From assembly GCF_020026915.1 (NCBI RefSeq), contig NZ_JAINUY010000001.1, positions 682,001 to 746,000 on the forward strand: DNA of 64,000 bases. Reading direction: 5' to 3'. The notes beneath the pieces were generated by a model, which did no database searches, was not told where the DNA came from, and worked only from the letters and a program-made list of their open reading frames with translations. Both the position numbers and the translations under genes were made by a program. Below, one piece after another: positions 27,365-36,916 of the stretch; the stretch's first letter is position 1, and every line of letters starts with the position of its first letter. The DNA comes from Flavobacterium potami. Its GTDB lineage: Bacteria > Bacteroidota > Bacteroidia > Flavobacteriales > Flavobacteriaceae.

Positions 27365-28720
27365 ATGAATAAGATATTGATTTGGTCTATTACTGCTGCA
27401 CTGGCAGGTTTTCTTTTCGGTTTTGATACCGTAGTTATTTCTGGAGCTGATAAACAATTACAGCTTCTTTGGCATTCTTCTGATGCTTTTCATGGTTCTG
27501 TTGTTATGGCAATGGCTTTATGGGGAACTGTTGTTGGAGCTATTTTTGGAGGAATTCCAACCAATAAATTAGGACGTAAAAAAACATTGTTCTGGATTGG
27601 TATCTTATATTTTGTTTCTGCAATTGGAGCCGCTTTCGCAAATGATCCTTTTGTATTTGCCGCTTTTAGATTTATAGGTGGTTTGGGAGTTGGTGCTTCA
27701 ACAATTGCTGCGCCGGCTTATGTCTCTGAAATTGCTCCAGCAGATAAACGCGGAAGATTGGTCGCTTTATATCAGTTTAATATTGTATTGGGTATTTTAA
27801 TTGCTTTTATTTCAAACTACTTTTTAAAAGATATTGGAGAAAATGCCTGGAGATGGATGATTGGCGTTCAGGCAATTCCGTCTTTTATTTATATACTTTT
27901 CATTTTGGGTATTCCAGAAAGTCCACGTTGGTTGTTGTCTAAAAACCGTGACGAAGAAGCACGCAAAGTTTTAGCCAAAATTGATCCATCAGCTGATGTT
28001 AATGACTTAATGGATGATTCTCGTGAAAATGGCGTGGTGAAACACGAAAATATCTTTATGAAAAAATACCGTTTTCCTTTAATCCTAGCTTTTTTAATTG
28101 CCTTTTTTAATCAGTTTTCAGGAATTAATGCGTTTCTTTATTACGCGCCAAGAATTTTTGAAGAAGCAGGTTTAGGACAAAATACAGCCTTATTAAGCAG
28201 TATCGGAATTGGAGTTACAAATCTTATTTTCACCTTAATCGGTGTGGCATTAATTGACAAATTAGGAAGAAAGTTGTTAATGTACATTGGCTCAGTTGGA
28301 TATATTATTTCGCTTGGTTTAGTTTCGGCTGCTTTTTATTACAATTGGGGCGGACTTTCGGTTCCTATTTTCCTTTTCTTGTTTATTGCTTCTCACGCTA
28401 TTGGTCAAGGTGCCGTAATTTGGGTTTTCATTTCAGAAATTTTTCCAAATCACATTCGCGCATCGGGACAAGCATTTGGAAGTTCTGTGCATTGGGTTTT
28501 AGCGGCGATTATTCCGTCTTTGATTCCAATGTTGTTTTCGGAAATTGGACCAGAAGTCGTATTCCTGATTTTCACTTTGATGATGGTTTTGCAATTATTA
28601 TTCGTAATTTTTCTAATGCCAGAAACCAAAGGAATTTCTCTGGAAGTATTAAGTGAAACATTAACTAAAAAAAATATCAGAAAAAATGAAATCAACGAAA
28701 ATGTCGTTCGCTCTTTATAG
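27365..28720 (+). CDS. MFS sugar porter (probable fructose importer)
   Basis: A 451-residue inner-membrane transporter with 12 TM helices and the sugar-porter signatures: FGFDTVVISGA in TM1, NKLGRKK between TM2 and TM3, PESPRWLL after TM6, QFSGINAFLYYAPRIFE in TM7, DKLGRKLL and the C-terminal PETKG. These define the SP family of H+-coupled or facilitative monosaccharide carriers. It opens the fructan operon directly behind the sensor gene. The end of its gene overlaps the start of the next GH32 gene by 35 bp, which ties their translation together. In the equivalent Bacteroides locus a related importer carries fructose. Confidence 0.9.
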   Translation: MNKILIWSITAALAGFLFGFDTVVISGADKQLQLLWHSSDAFHGSVVMAMALWGTVVGAIFGGIPTNKLGRKKTLFWIGILYFVSAIGAAFANDPFVFAAFRFIGGLGVGASTIAAPAYVSEIAPADKRGRLVALYQFNIVLGILIAFISNYFLKDIGENAWRWMIGVQAIPSFIYILFILGIPESPRWLLSKNRDEEARKVLAKIDPSADVNDLMDDSRENGVVKHENIFMKKYRFPLILAFLIAFFNQFSGINAFLYYAPRIFEEAGLGQNTALLSSIGIGVTNLIFTLIGVALIDKLGRKLLMYIGSVGYIISLGLVSAAFYYNWGGLSVPIFLFLFIASHAIGQGAVIWVFISEIFPNHIRASGQAFGSSVHWVLAAIIPSLIPMLFSEIGPEVVFLIFTLMMVLQLLFVIFLMPETKGISLEVLSETLTKKNIRKNEINENVVRSL

Positions 28721-30296
28721 TGCTTTAGTATTGTCGATTGCTGGCTGTAAACCATTTTCAGCATCGGCGCAGACAAAGGTTTTACTTTCGACTGCAATTG
28801 AAGAAAAAATGTATCGTCCAAATTTTCATTTTACACCAAAAAAAGGTTGGATGAATGATCCAAACGGAATGTTTTATGCCAACGGATATTATCATTTGTT
28901 TTACCAATATTATCCAGATAAAAGTGTTTGGGGACCAATGCACTGGGGGCATGCTACCAGCAGAGATTTGATAAAATGGGATGAACAACCGATCGCGATT
29001 TATCCTGATAAAGACAAATATATCTTTTCTGGAAGCGCTGTGGTGGATGTCAATAATACCTCTGGTCTGCAAATCGGGAACAATGCTCCGATTATTGCCA
29101 TTTACACCTTGCATGATATGACAAAAGAAAGAGAAGGCAAAATAGATGTTGAACGACAAGATATTGCTTATTCTAATGATAATGGTTTTACATGGCAGAA
29201 ATTTGAGGAAGGAAATCCTGTCGTGAAAAATCCTGGAATTCGTGATTTTCGTGATCCAAAAGTAACTTGGGATGAAACGCACAAACAATGGATTATGGTT
29301 TTGGCAGCGCAGGACCGCGCGCAGTTCTATAAATCTGCTAATCTTAAAAACTGGGAATTTTTATCTGAGTTTGGAAAAGATATTGGCGCTCACGGAGGCG
29401 TTTGGGAATGCCCAGATTTCTTTCCAATAAAGGTTGAAGGAACAAAAGAAACCAAATGGATTTTAATTCAAAACCTAAATCCGGGCGGACCAAACGGAGG
29501 TTCTGGTGTGCAATATTTTGTGGGAGATTTTGATGGAAAAACATTCAAACTCGATCCTGATTTTGCTAAAAGAGTCGATAAAGAAAAAGCTGTTTGGGCA
29601 GATTATGGAAAAGACAATTATGCAGGCGTAACATGGAATAATGTTCCAAGTGCAGACGGAAGAAGATTGTTTATCGGATGGATGTCGAATTGGGAATATG
29701 CACAGCAAGTTCCAACCAATTCATGGCGAAGCAGTACCACAATTGCCCGCGAATTGAAGTTGGTGAAAAAAGGAAATTATTACAATTTAATAAGTAATCC
29801 GGTTAGAGAATTGGATTATTATATTACAGAAACGAACAGAACAAAAACTTTAAAAGGAAAAGAGAATTATACTTTAGTCGAAAATGAAAAAGTAGATTTA
29901 ACACAAGCCATTGTAAGTTTAGAATTTAAAAATTTAAAACAGGAAAATTACACTTTTGAGCTTTCCAATTCAGATGGAGAATCTTTGAAATTCGGACTAA
30001 ACAACAAAGAAAATTACTTATTTGTGGATCGTTCTAAAGCCGGAAAAAATGATTTCTCGGATAAATTTGCAGCAACAACTAGCAAAGCTTTTTTAGATGG
30101 AAATCAGAAAGAAGCTGTTTTCAAAATTATTCTGGATAAAACTTCTATCGAAATATTTTATAATAATGGAGAAAAAGTAATGACGGAAATCTTTTTCTTA
30201 GAAAAACCATTTACAGCGCTTTCGGTTTCTTCTAAAGAAAAAATGGAAATTAATAATGTATTAATTCAAAAACTAGATGTTTTGAAAAAGAGTTAA
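28686..30296 (+). CDS. GH32 fructan hydrolase, lipoprotein form
   Basis: A 536-residue glycoside hydrolase of family 32 (levanase, inulinase, invertase). A lipobox LSIAGC places lipidated Cys21 at the N-terminus, so the enzyme is probably membrane-attached. The five-bladed propeller carries the catalytic nucleophile Asp58 in WMNDPNG, the transition-state stabiliser Asp in FRDPKV and the acid/base Glu in WECPDFF. A C-terminal beta-sandwich follows (~370-536). The start at 28686 lies inside the end of the MFS gene; an alternative Met at 28701 would shorten the n-region only. It shares most of its sequence with the second GH32 enzyme encoded 140 bp downstream. Exo or endo mode cannot be told from the sequence. 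Confidence 0.93.
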   Translation: MKSTKMSFALYSALVLSIAGCKPFSASAQTKVLLSTAIEEKMYRPNFHFTPKKGWMNDPNGMFYANGYYHLFYQYYPDKSVWGPMHWGHATSRDLIKWDEQPIAIYPDKDKYIFSGSAVVDVNNTSGLQIGNNAPIIAIYTLHDMTKEREGKIDVERQDIAYSNDNGFTWQKFEEGNPVVKNPGIRDFRDPKVTWDETHKQWIMVLAAQDRAQFYKSANLKNWEFLSEFGKDIGAHGGVWECPDFFPIKVEGTKETKWILIQNLNPGGPNGGSGVQYFVGDFDGKTFKLDPDFAKRVDKEKAVWADYGKDNYAGVTWNNVPSADGRRLFIGWMSNWEYAQQVPTNSWRSSTTIARELKLVKKGNYYNLISNPVRELDYYITETNRTKTLKGKENYTLVENEKVDLTQAIVSLEFKNLKQENYTFELSNSDGESLKFGLNNKENYLFVDRSKAGKNDFSDKFAATTSKAFLDGNQKEAVFKIILDKTSIEIFYNNGEKVMTEIFFLEKPFTALSVSSKEKMEINNVLIQKLDVLKKS

Positions 30297-30436
30297 AAGA
30301 AGCATCTAAATTATTTTCCTTTCGTTAGAAAATCATAAATCAGTCGCAATAACCACTAGAAAGTGTTACGCTTTCCGACCTTTTATGCTTTTTTCTGAAA
30401 TAAAAAAACTTCTAATTATCAACCAATAAAAATCAA

Positions 30437-32053
30437 ATGAAACTAAACCATTTACAATCGCTTGTTGTTTATACTGCTGCAGTATTTTTTATAACAAGCT
30501 TCGAATTTTCTGCTGTCATAGCACAAACTAAATCAGTTGAAACTACAGTTGCTAAAGAAGCAGAATTGTATCGTCCGAATTTTCATTTTACACCAAAAAA
30601 AGGCTGGATGAATGACCCGAACGGAATGTTTTATGCCGACGGTTATTACCATTTATATTTTCAGCATTATCCAGAAAAGAATGTTTGGGGTCCCATGCAT
30701 TGGGGGCACGCCATAAGTAAAGACATGATCAAGTGGGAAGAACAGCCCATTGCGATTTATCCTGATAATGAAAAATATATTTTCTCTGGAAGTGCCGTTG
30801 TCGATACGCAAAATACTTCAGGTTTTGGTAGTAACGGAAAAGCGCCAATTGTTGCCATTTATACGTTGCACAATATGGAAAAAGGCAAAGAAAATAAACT
30901 CGATACAGAACAACAAGATATCGCGTATTCTACAGATGGCGGATTTACGTATAAAAAGTTTGATGAAGGAAATCCAGTCGTAAAAAATCCTGGAATCAGA
31001 GATTTCCGAGATCCAAAAGTCTCTTGGGATGATGTTCATAAAGAATGGATAATGGTTGTGGCGGCCTCAGATAGAGATCATTTTTACGGTTCTAAAGATT
31101 TAAAAACTTGGAAATTTTTATCTGATTTCGGTAAAGATTTAGGTGCACACGAAAGCGTTTGGGAATGCCCAGATTTCTTCCAAATTAAAGTAGAAGGAAC
31201 CAATGAAAAGAAATGGGTTTTACTGCAAAGTTTAGGACAAGGCGCAGCAAACGGCGGATCTGGAACTCAATATTATGTGGGAGATTTTGACGGAACCAAT
31301 TTTGTTGTAGATGCCAATTTCGAACAAAGAATAAAAAGAGAAAAAGCGGTTTGGATTGACTACGGAAAAGATAATTATGCAGGTGTAACGTGGAATAATA
31401 TTCCGACTTCAGATGGAAGACGTTTGTTTATTGGATGGATGGTAAGTTTGGATTACGGAGGAAGCGTTCCAACAAATCAATGGAGAAGCAGCATGACAAC
31501 GCCACGCGAAATGAAGCTAATCAAAAAAGGAAATGAATACAGTTTGATTAGTAATCCGGTAAAAGAACTGGATAAATATATTGCTAAATCTATTGAAAAG
31601 AAAACCCTGAAAGTAAAAGGCAAAACACCACTTTTTGAATCAGGAAAAATAGATTTAAGACAAGTGGTAATCAGTTTTGATTTAAAAAACTTAAAACAGG
31701 AAACCTACACTTTTACGCTTTCAAACAAATTAGGAGAGTCTTTAACTTTTGGATTGAATAACTCAGAAAACTATCTATTTGTCGATCGTTCGAAAGCAGG
31801 GAAAATAGATTTCTCAGACAAATTTGCTTCAATTGTTCATAAAGCCAAATTAGATCAGAATCAGAAAGAAGCGACTTTTAAAGTGGTTCTTGACAAAACT
31901 TCAATTGAAATATTTTACAACAATGGCGAAAAAGTTATGACCGAAATCTTTTTCCTAAACCAGCCATTTAACTCCATTTCGGCTTCTTCAAATGGAGGAT
32001 TTGAACTTACTAACCTTTTAATTAACCAATTAAATATAAACCAAAACCAGTAA
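30437..32053 (+). CDS. GH32 fructan hydrolase, secreted form
   Basis: A 538-residue GH32 enzyme, a close paralogue of the preceding one. It has a cleavable signal peptide (ends SAVIAQ) without a lipobox, so it is likely soluble in the periplasm. Catalytic residues are Asp60 (WMNDPNG), the RDP Asp (FRDPKV) and the ECP Glu (WECPDFF). Loops near the active site differ from the first copy, for example SLGQGAANGGSG against NLNPGGPNGGSG, and WMVSLDYGGSVP against WMSNWEYAQQVP, which may give different linkage or chain-length preference. The next gene, susC, starts 3 bp after its stop codon, which supports one operon. Confidence 0.93.
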   Translation: MKLNHLQSLVVYTAAVFFITSFEFSAVIAQTKSVETTVAKEAELYRPNFHFTPKKGWMNDPNGMFYADGYYHLYFQHYPEKNVWGPMHWGHAISKDMIKWEEQPIAIYPDNEKYIFSGSAVVDTQNTSGFGSNGKAPIVAIYTLHNMEKGKENKLDTEQQDIAYSTDGGFTYKKFDEGNPVVKNPGIRDFRDPKVSWDDVHKEWIMVVAASDRDHFYGSKDLKTWKFLSDFGKDLGAHESVWECPDFFQIKVEGTNEKKWVLLQSLGQGAANGGSGTQYYVGDFDGTNFVVDANFEQRIKREKAVWIDYGKDNYAGVTWNNIPTSDGRRLFIGWMVSLDYGGSVPTNQWRSSMTTPREMKLIKKGNEYSLISNPVKELDKYIAKSIEKKTLKVKGKTPLFESGKIDLRQVVISFDLKNLKQETYTFTLSNKLGESLTFGLNNSENYLFVDRSKAGKIDFSDKFASIVHKAKLDQNQKEATFKVVLDKTSIEIFYNNGEKVMTEIFFLNQPFNSISASSNGGFELTNLLINQLNINQNQ

Positions 32054-32056
32054 TTT

Positions 32057-35000
32057 ATGAAAAGTAAGATTATTTATTTTCTATTTTTCTTTTTTCCGAT
32101 GTTTATACTAACGGCACAGGAAAACGGAATTAAAGGAACGGTAATTTCGTCTGATGACGGAATGCCTCTTCCTGGCGCGACTGTAACTGTTTCAGGAACG
32201 AACAACAGTACAGCAACCGATTTTGATGGAAATTTTTCCTTCTCAAATATTGATTCAAACGCTACAATTGTAGTTTCTTTTATTGGATATGCAGCTCAAT
32301 CTATTCCGTTAAACGGACAAAAGACATTAAACATTACTTTGAAAGTAGACAACAATCAGTTGAATGAAGTGGTTGTTACCGGATATTCTAAACAAAAGAA
32401 AACAGATATTACGGGAGCTGTTGCTGTTGTGAGCATGAAGGAAGTCATGAAACAACCGGAACCAAATCCAATTAAGGCTTTGCAGGGAAGAATTGCCGGT
32501 GTAAAAGTTTCTTCTGATGGTTCTCCAAGTGGAGCCAATACAAAAGTGGTAATTCGTGGTGTTGGAACTTTAAACAATACCGATCCGCTTTACGTAATCG
32601 ACGGAATGCCGACAAAATCAGGTTTACACGAATTAAACCCAAATGATATCGAATCGATTCAGGTTTTAAAAGATGCTTCGTCTGCGAGTATTTACGGTTC
32701 TAGAGCTTCAAATGGAGTAATTATCGTAACAACTAAAAAAGGAAAAGAAGGTAAAATGCGAATTAATTTCAGCACTTATACTTCGCTATCGAGTTATTCC
32801 AATAAATTGGATGTCATGAATGCCAATCAGTTTGGGCAAGCTTTATGGCAGGCAAATATTAATGATGGTTTAGATCCAAACAGTAATAATGTTCGTTATC
32901 AGTTCGACTGGAACACAGTTAATGGTAAAGCGCAGTTAAACAGAATTATAATTCCAGAATATTTGGATGCAGAACAAACATTAAAATCAGCAGATACCAA
33001 TTGGTACGATGCGGTTTCTCAAACGGGAGTTGCTAATTCGTATGATTTATCGGTTTCTAATGCTTCAGACAAAGGAAGTTATGTTTTCTCTTTAGGATAT
33101 TATGGAAATGAAGGTGTGGTAAAAACTACCGATTTTGAGAGAATTTCTGCCAGAATGAATGGTTCTTATAAATATTTTGATGGGAAATTAGTAATCGGTG
33201 AAAACTTCACTTTAAACAGAACAAATGAAGTTACAGATCCAGGCGTTTTAGATCCTGCGCTTCGTGCATTGCCAATTATTCCAATTCATACCGTAGACGG
33301 AATAGGCTGGGGAGGACCGGTTGGTGGAATGAACGACAGACAAAACCCAGTTCGTCTTTTAGAATATAATAAAGACAACAAATACGATTATCTACGTCTT
33401 TTTGGAAATGTTTATGCCGATTTAGAAATCATTAAAAATCTTCACATCAAAAGTAGTTTCGGTATTGATTACGGCTATTACAAAAAACGTACGCTACAAA
33501 GAAGTTATAAATCAGGATATCTACAAAACGATCAGACTTCTGTAACAATTGATCAATCAGTAAGCGATAGATGGACTTGGACAAACACTGCGATTTACAG
33601 TCTTAATTTCGGAAAAAGCAATTTGAATTTGATGGCTGGAACAGAAATGTACAAAGACACTTATGATACTACAACATTACGTAAAAATGACTTTTTGATC
33701 GAAACGCCAGACTATATGTATCCAGATGCAGGAACAGGAGAATCGTTTACAAGTGGAACTTCGACGGTTTATTCTTTGCTTTCGTATTTTGGAAAAGCAG
33801 ATTATGAATTTGATAACCGTTATTTACTTTCGGCAACAATTCGTCGTGACGGTTCTTCTCGATTTGGTAAAAACAATCAGTTTGGTACTTTTCCAGCGGT
33901 TTCTGCAGGATGGAGAATCAGCAATGAAAGTTTTATAAAAGATAAAATTACCGCTATTTCCGATTTGAAATTGAGAGCAGGTTGGGGGCAAACAGGAAAT
34001 CAGGAAATCAGTAATACTGCGGTTTATTCACTTTACTTGGCAACTTACGCAGGTGGAAGTCCGACTTGGGCAACTTCTTACGGAACGGCTTATGATATTG
34101 CTGGAAACGGAAATGGCTTGCTTCCTTCAGGATTCATCGCCACACAATCTGGAAATGATGATTTGAAATGGGAAACAACAACGCAAACCAACGTTGGTTT
34201 AGATTTCGGATTCTTCAAACAAAAATTAAGCGGATCGATTGATTATTACATCAAAAAAACAGATGATATTTTGGTTCTGCCAGCCTACTTAGGAGTAATT
34301 GGAGAAGGTGGAAATCGTTGGGTAAATGGTGCTTCTATGGAAAATAAAGGTTGGGAGTTTTCTTTAGGGTATCAGGATGAAACTTCTTTTGGATTAAAAT
34401 ATGATATTTCAGCCAATATTTCAGCCAATAAAAACAAAATTACACAATTGCCTGACGAAGTAAAAAACAATTATGGCGGAGACGGATTAAACGATAATAT
34501 TTTAGGAAGACCAATTAATTCGATGTACGGATATGTTACAGACGGATTGTTCACGACTCAAGATCAGGTAAATAATTCGCCAATTCAGGAAGGAAAAGGT
34601 TTAGGAAGAATTCGTTACGTGGATCTTAATGGTGATGGTGAAATTACAGATAAAGACAGAACTTGGATCGGAAATCCAAACCCAGGATTTCAGTACGGTA
34701 TCAATTTGAATCTATCTTATAAAAACTTCGATTTTACCACTTTTTGGGAAGGAACCGGAAATGTGGATGTTATTAACAACACCAAATACCAAACAGATTT
34801 CTGGAGTGTAGATGATGTGGGATCTAATAAAGGAACTCGTTTGCTAAACGCTTGGTCTGTAGACAATCCAAATTCTACAATTCCGGCTTTAACAACGGTA
34901 GATAGAAATGCAGAAAACAGATTTTCAACTTATTATGTAGAAAACGGAAGTTATCTGAAATTAAGAGTTTTGCAATTAGGATATAATCTTCCAAAAGATT

Positions 35001-35161
35001 TCCTGAAGAAAATAAACATGGAAAGTTTCAGATTGTATATCAGCGGACAAAATTTATTGATTCTGGATTCTAAGAACTTTACAGGAGTTGATCCGGAGAA
35101 CGCAGGATTTGGATATCCGCAGCCAACCACCTTTACTGCTGGTCTTAATTTTACATTATAA
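32057..35161 (+). CDS. SusC-family TonB-dependent transporter of the fructan locus
   Basis: A 1034-residue outer-membrane importer with a signal peptide (ends LTAQ), a carboxypeptidase-regulatory-like domain (NGIKGTVISSDDGMPLPGAT region), a TonB-box-like EVVVTGYS, the plug signature IRGVGTLNNTDPLYVIDG and SIQVLKDASSASIYGSRAS, and a barrel ending in TAGLNFTL. It is encoded 3 bp after the second GH32 gene and 15 bp before its susD partner. By context it imports fructo-oligosaccharides. It is diverged from the SusC at 13.9 kb beyond the family signatures. Confidence 0.94.
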   Translation: MKSKIIYFLFFFFPMFILTAQENGIKGTVISSDDGMPLPGATVTVSGTNNSTATDFDGNFSFSNIDSNATIVVSFIGYAAQSIPLNGQKTLNITLKVDNNQLNEVVVTGYSKQKKTDITGAVAVVSMKEVMKQPEPNPIKALQGRIAGVKVSSDGSPSGANTKVVIRGVGTLNNTDPLYVIDGMPTKSGLHELNPNDIESIQVLKDASSASIYGSRASNGVIIVTTKKGKEGKMRINFSTYTSLSSYSNKLDVMNANQFGQALWQANINDGLDPNSNNVRYQFDWNTVNGKAQLNRIIIPEYLDAEQTLKSADTNWYDAVSQTGVANSYDLSVSNASDKGSYVFSLGYYGNEGVVKTTDFERISARMNGSYKYFDGKLVIGENFTLNRTNEVTDPGVLDPALRALPIIPIHTVDGIGWGGPVGGMNDRQNPVRLLEYNKDNKYDYLRLFGNVYADLEIIKNLHIKSSFGIDYGYYKKRTLQRSYKSGYLQNDQTSVTIDQSVSDRWTWTNTAIYSLNFGKSNLNLMAGTEMYKDTYDTTTLRKNDFLIETPDYMYPDAGTGESFTSGTSTVYSLLSYFGKADYEFDNRYLLSATIRRDGSSRFGKNNQFGTFPAVSAGWRISNESFIKDKITAISDLKLRAGWGQTGNQEISNTAVYSLYLATYAGGSPTWATSYGTAYDIAGNGNGLLPSGFIATQSGNDDLKWETTTQTNVGLDFGFFKQKLSGSIDYYIKKTDDILVLPAYLGVIGEGGNRWVNGASMENKGWEFSLGYQDETSFGLKYDISANISANKNKITQLPDEVKNNYGGDGLNDNILGRPINSMYGYVTDGLFTTQDQVNNSPIQEGKGLGRIRYVDLNGDGEITDKDRTWIGNPNPGFQYGINLNLSYKNFDFTTFWEGTGNVDVINNTKYQTDFWSVDDVGSNKGTRLLNAWSVDNPNSTIPALTTVDRNAENRFSTYYVENGSYLKLRVLQLGYNLPKDFLKKINMESFRLYISGQNLLILDSKNFTGVDPENAGFGYPQPTTFTAGLNFTL

Positions 35162-35176
35162 CAAAAGATTCAAAAA

Positions 35177-36868
35177 ATGAAAAAAATACTATATACAGCA
35201 GGAATTTTAGCGATGGCTTTATTCGCTTCCTGTTCCGATTTTTTAGAAAATAATCCGCGAGGCGTTTTATCAGAAGATGATATTGTAACACCACAAAATA
35301 TTGAAGGTTTTATGAATGCTGCTTATGCTCAGTTAGGAAACGATCATTACGATTCGCCATATAGTTTGTGGCCTTTCGGAAACGTTCGTTCAGATGATGC
35401 ATACAAAGGCGGAAGTGGTACAAACGATATTCAGGTTTTTCACTTTTTTGAAGTTTCCAATAACATCAGACCTGATTTTGGGGAGTTGGATAATTTTTGG
35501 TACATCAGTTATGTTGGTGTCGGAAGAGCCAATAAAGCTTTGAAAGCCTTAGAACAAATTTCAGAAGCTGATTATCCTTTAAAGAAAACACGTATTGCAG
35601 AAATGCGTTTTTTACGAGCACACTTTTATTTCATGCTAAAAATCATGTTTAGAAATGTACCTTATATTACAGAAGATATTCCGGTTGAAGAATACAAAAC
35701 CATTTCGAACGTAGCACTTTCAAACGAGGAACTTTGGAATAAAATCGCAGAAGATTTTCAGGCTGCAGCCGATGCTTTACCAGAAACGCAACCACAAGTT
35801 GGACGTGCAACTCAAAAAGCAGCTTATGCTTATTTGGCCAAAACACGCTTGTATCAGGCGTATACGCAAGATGATAATTTTAAAGTAACAGGAATCAATC
35901 AACAGCACATACAGGAAGTTATTGCGGCGACAGATAAAGTGATCGGAAAAGCTTCTTTGGAACCTGATTTTGCCAATAACTTTTTACCTGGAAGTTATGA
36001 AAATGGTCCAGAATCCATCTTTTCAATTCAGTTTTCGGATAACGACGGGACTTTGTATGGAAGATTAAATTTTTCAGATGTGCTTTCAACGCCACAAGGT
36101 TTAGGATGTTGTGATTTTCATAAACCAAGTCAAAACTTAGTAAATGCTTTTAAAACAGGAGCAGACGGTCTGCCTCAGTTTGATACGTACAACAATCAGG
36201 ATTTTGATTATAAAAATAGAAATGCCAATACGGTAGATCCAAGATTGTATCATACGGTTGCAATGCCTGGTTTACCTTATAAATACGATCCAGAATATGT
36301 GTATGTAGAATCTTGGGTTCGTTCTCCAGGTACTTACGGTTATTTTGCTTCTTTAAAAGAAAACGTGGCACCAAGCTGTAGTTGTTTTGTAAACATTGAT
36401 CCTTTTTACGGAAATTCAAAAAACAGAATTCAGATTCGTTACTCAGATGTGATTTTGATGCGTGCCGAAGCTTTAATCGAAGCAGGAAGACAAGCCGAAG
36501 CTTTACCACTAATTAACGAAATCCGCCAGAGAGCAGCTCAAAGTACAGGAAGATTACCTTATGCAACCAACTTTAATATTCAAACTTATGTTGATGGTGT
36601 AAATTGCAATTGGACACAAGATTTTGCCCGTAAAGCAATGCGTTGGGAACGAAGATTAGAATTGGCGATGGAAGGAAGCCGTTTCTTTGATTTGGTTCGT
36701 TGGGGCGTTACCGATCAGGTTTTGAATACTTTTTACGCTGGCGAAAAAACAAAACGTACGTATTATCAAGACGCTTCGTTTGATGCACAGAAAGAAGAAT
36801 ATTGTCCAATTCCTTTAAAACAAATTAATTTCAGTCAGGGACTTTACAAACAAAATCCTGGTTATTAA
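35177..36868 (+). CDS. SusD-family lipoprotein of the fructan locus
   Basis: A 563-residue surface lipoprotein: lipobox LFASC with Cys19, the SusD helical domains (RIAEMRFLRAHFYFMLKIMF), and the C-terminal RagB/SusD region (YSDVILMRAEALIEAGR, RWERRLELAMEGSRFFDLVRWG, YCPIPLKQIN). It binds fructan-derived glycans as the lid of the SusC encoded just upstream. No SusE/F-like or extra surface glycan-binding gene follows, so the outer-membrane part of this locus is minimal. Confidence 0.94.
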   Translation: MKKILYTAGILAMALFASCSDFLENNPRGVLSEDDIVTPQNIEGFMNAAYAQLGNDHYDSPYSLWPFGNVRSDDAYKGGSGTNDIQVFHFFEVSNNIRPDFGELDNFWYISYVGVGRANKALKALEQISEADYPLKKTRIAEMRFLRAHFYFMLKIMFRNVPYITEDIPVEEYKTISNVALSNEELWNKIAEDFQAAADALPETQPQVGRATQKAAYAYLAKTRLYQAYTQDDNFKVTGINQQHIQEVIAATDKVIGKASLEPDFANNFLPGSYENGPESIFSIQFSDNDGTLYGRLNFSDVLSTPQGLGCCDFHKPSQNLVNAFKTGADGLPQFDTYNNQDFDYKNRNANTVDPRLYHTVAMPGLPYKYDPEYVYVESWVRSPGTYGYFASLKENVAPSCSCFVNIDPFYGNSKNRIQIRYSDVILMRAEALIEAGRQAEALPLINEIRQRAAQSTGRLPYATNFNIQTYVDGVNCNWTQDFARKAMRWERRLELAMEGSRFFDLVRWGVTDQVLNTFYAGEKTKRTYYQDASFDAQKEEYCPIPLKQINFSQGLYKQNPGY

Positions 36869-36916
36869 TCAGTAACGGAATTACAATCCGAATAAATAAT
36901 ATTAAATAATTTTAGA

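Noticed and set aside
28345..28656. Out-of-frame ORFs within the MFS sugar porter and GH32 genes
   Set aside because: They are overlapping frames of strongly conserved genes, with no recognisable domain or start context.
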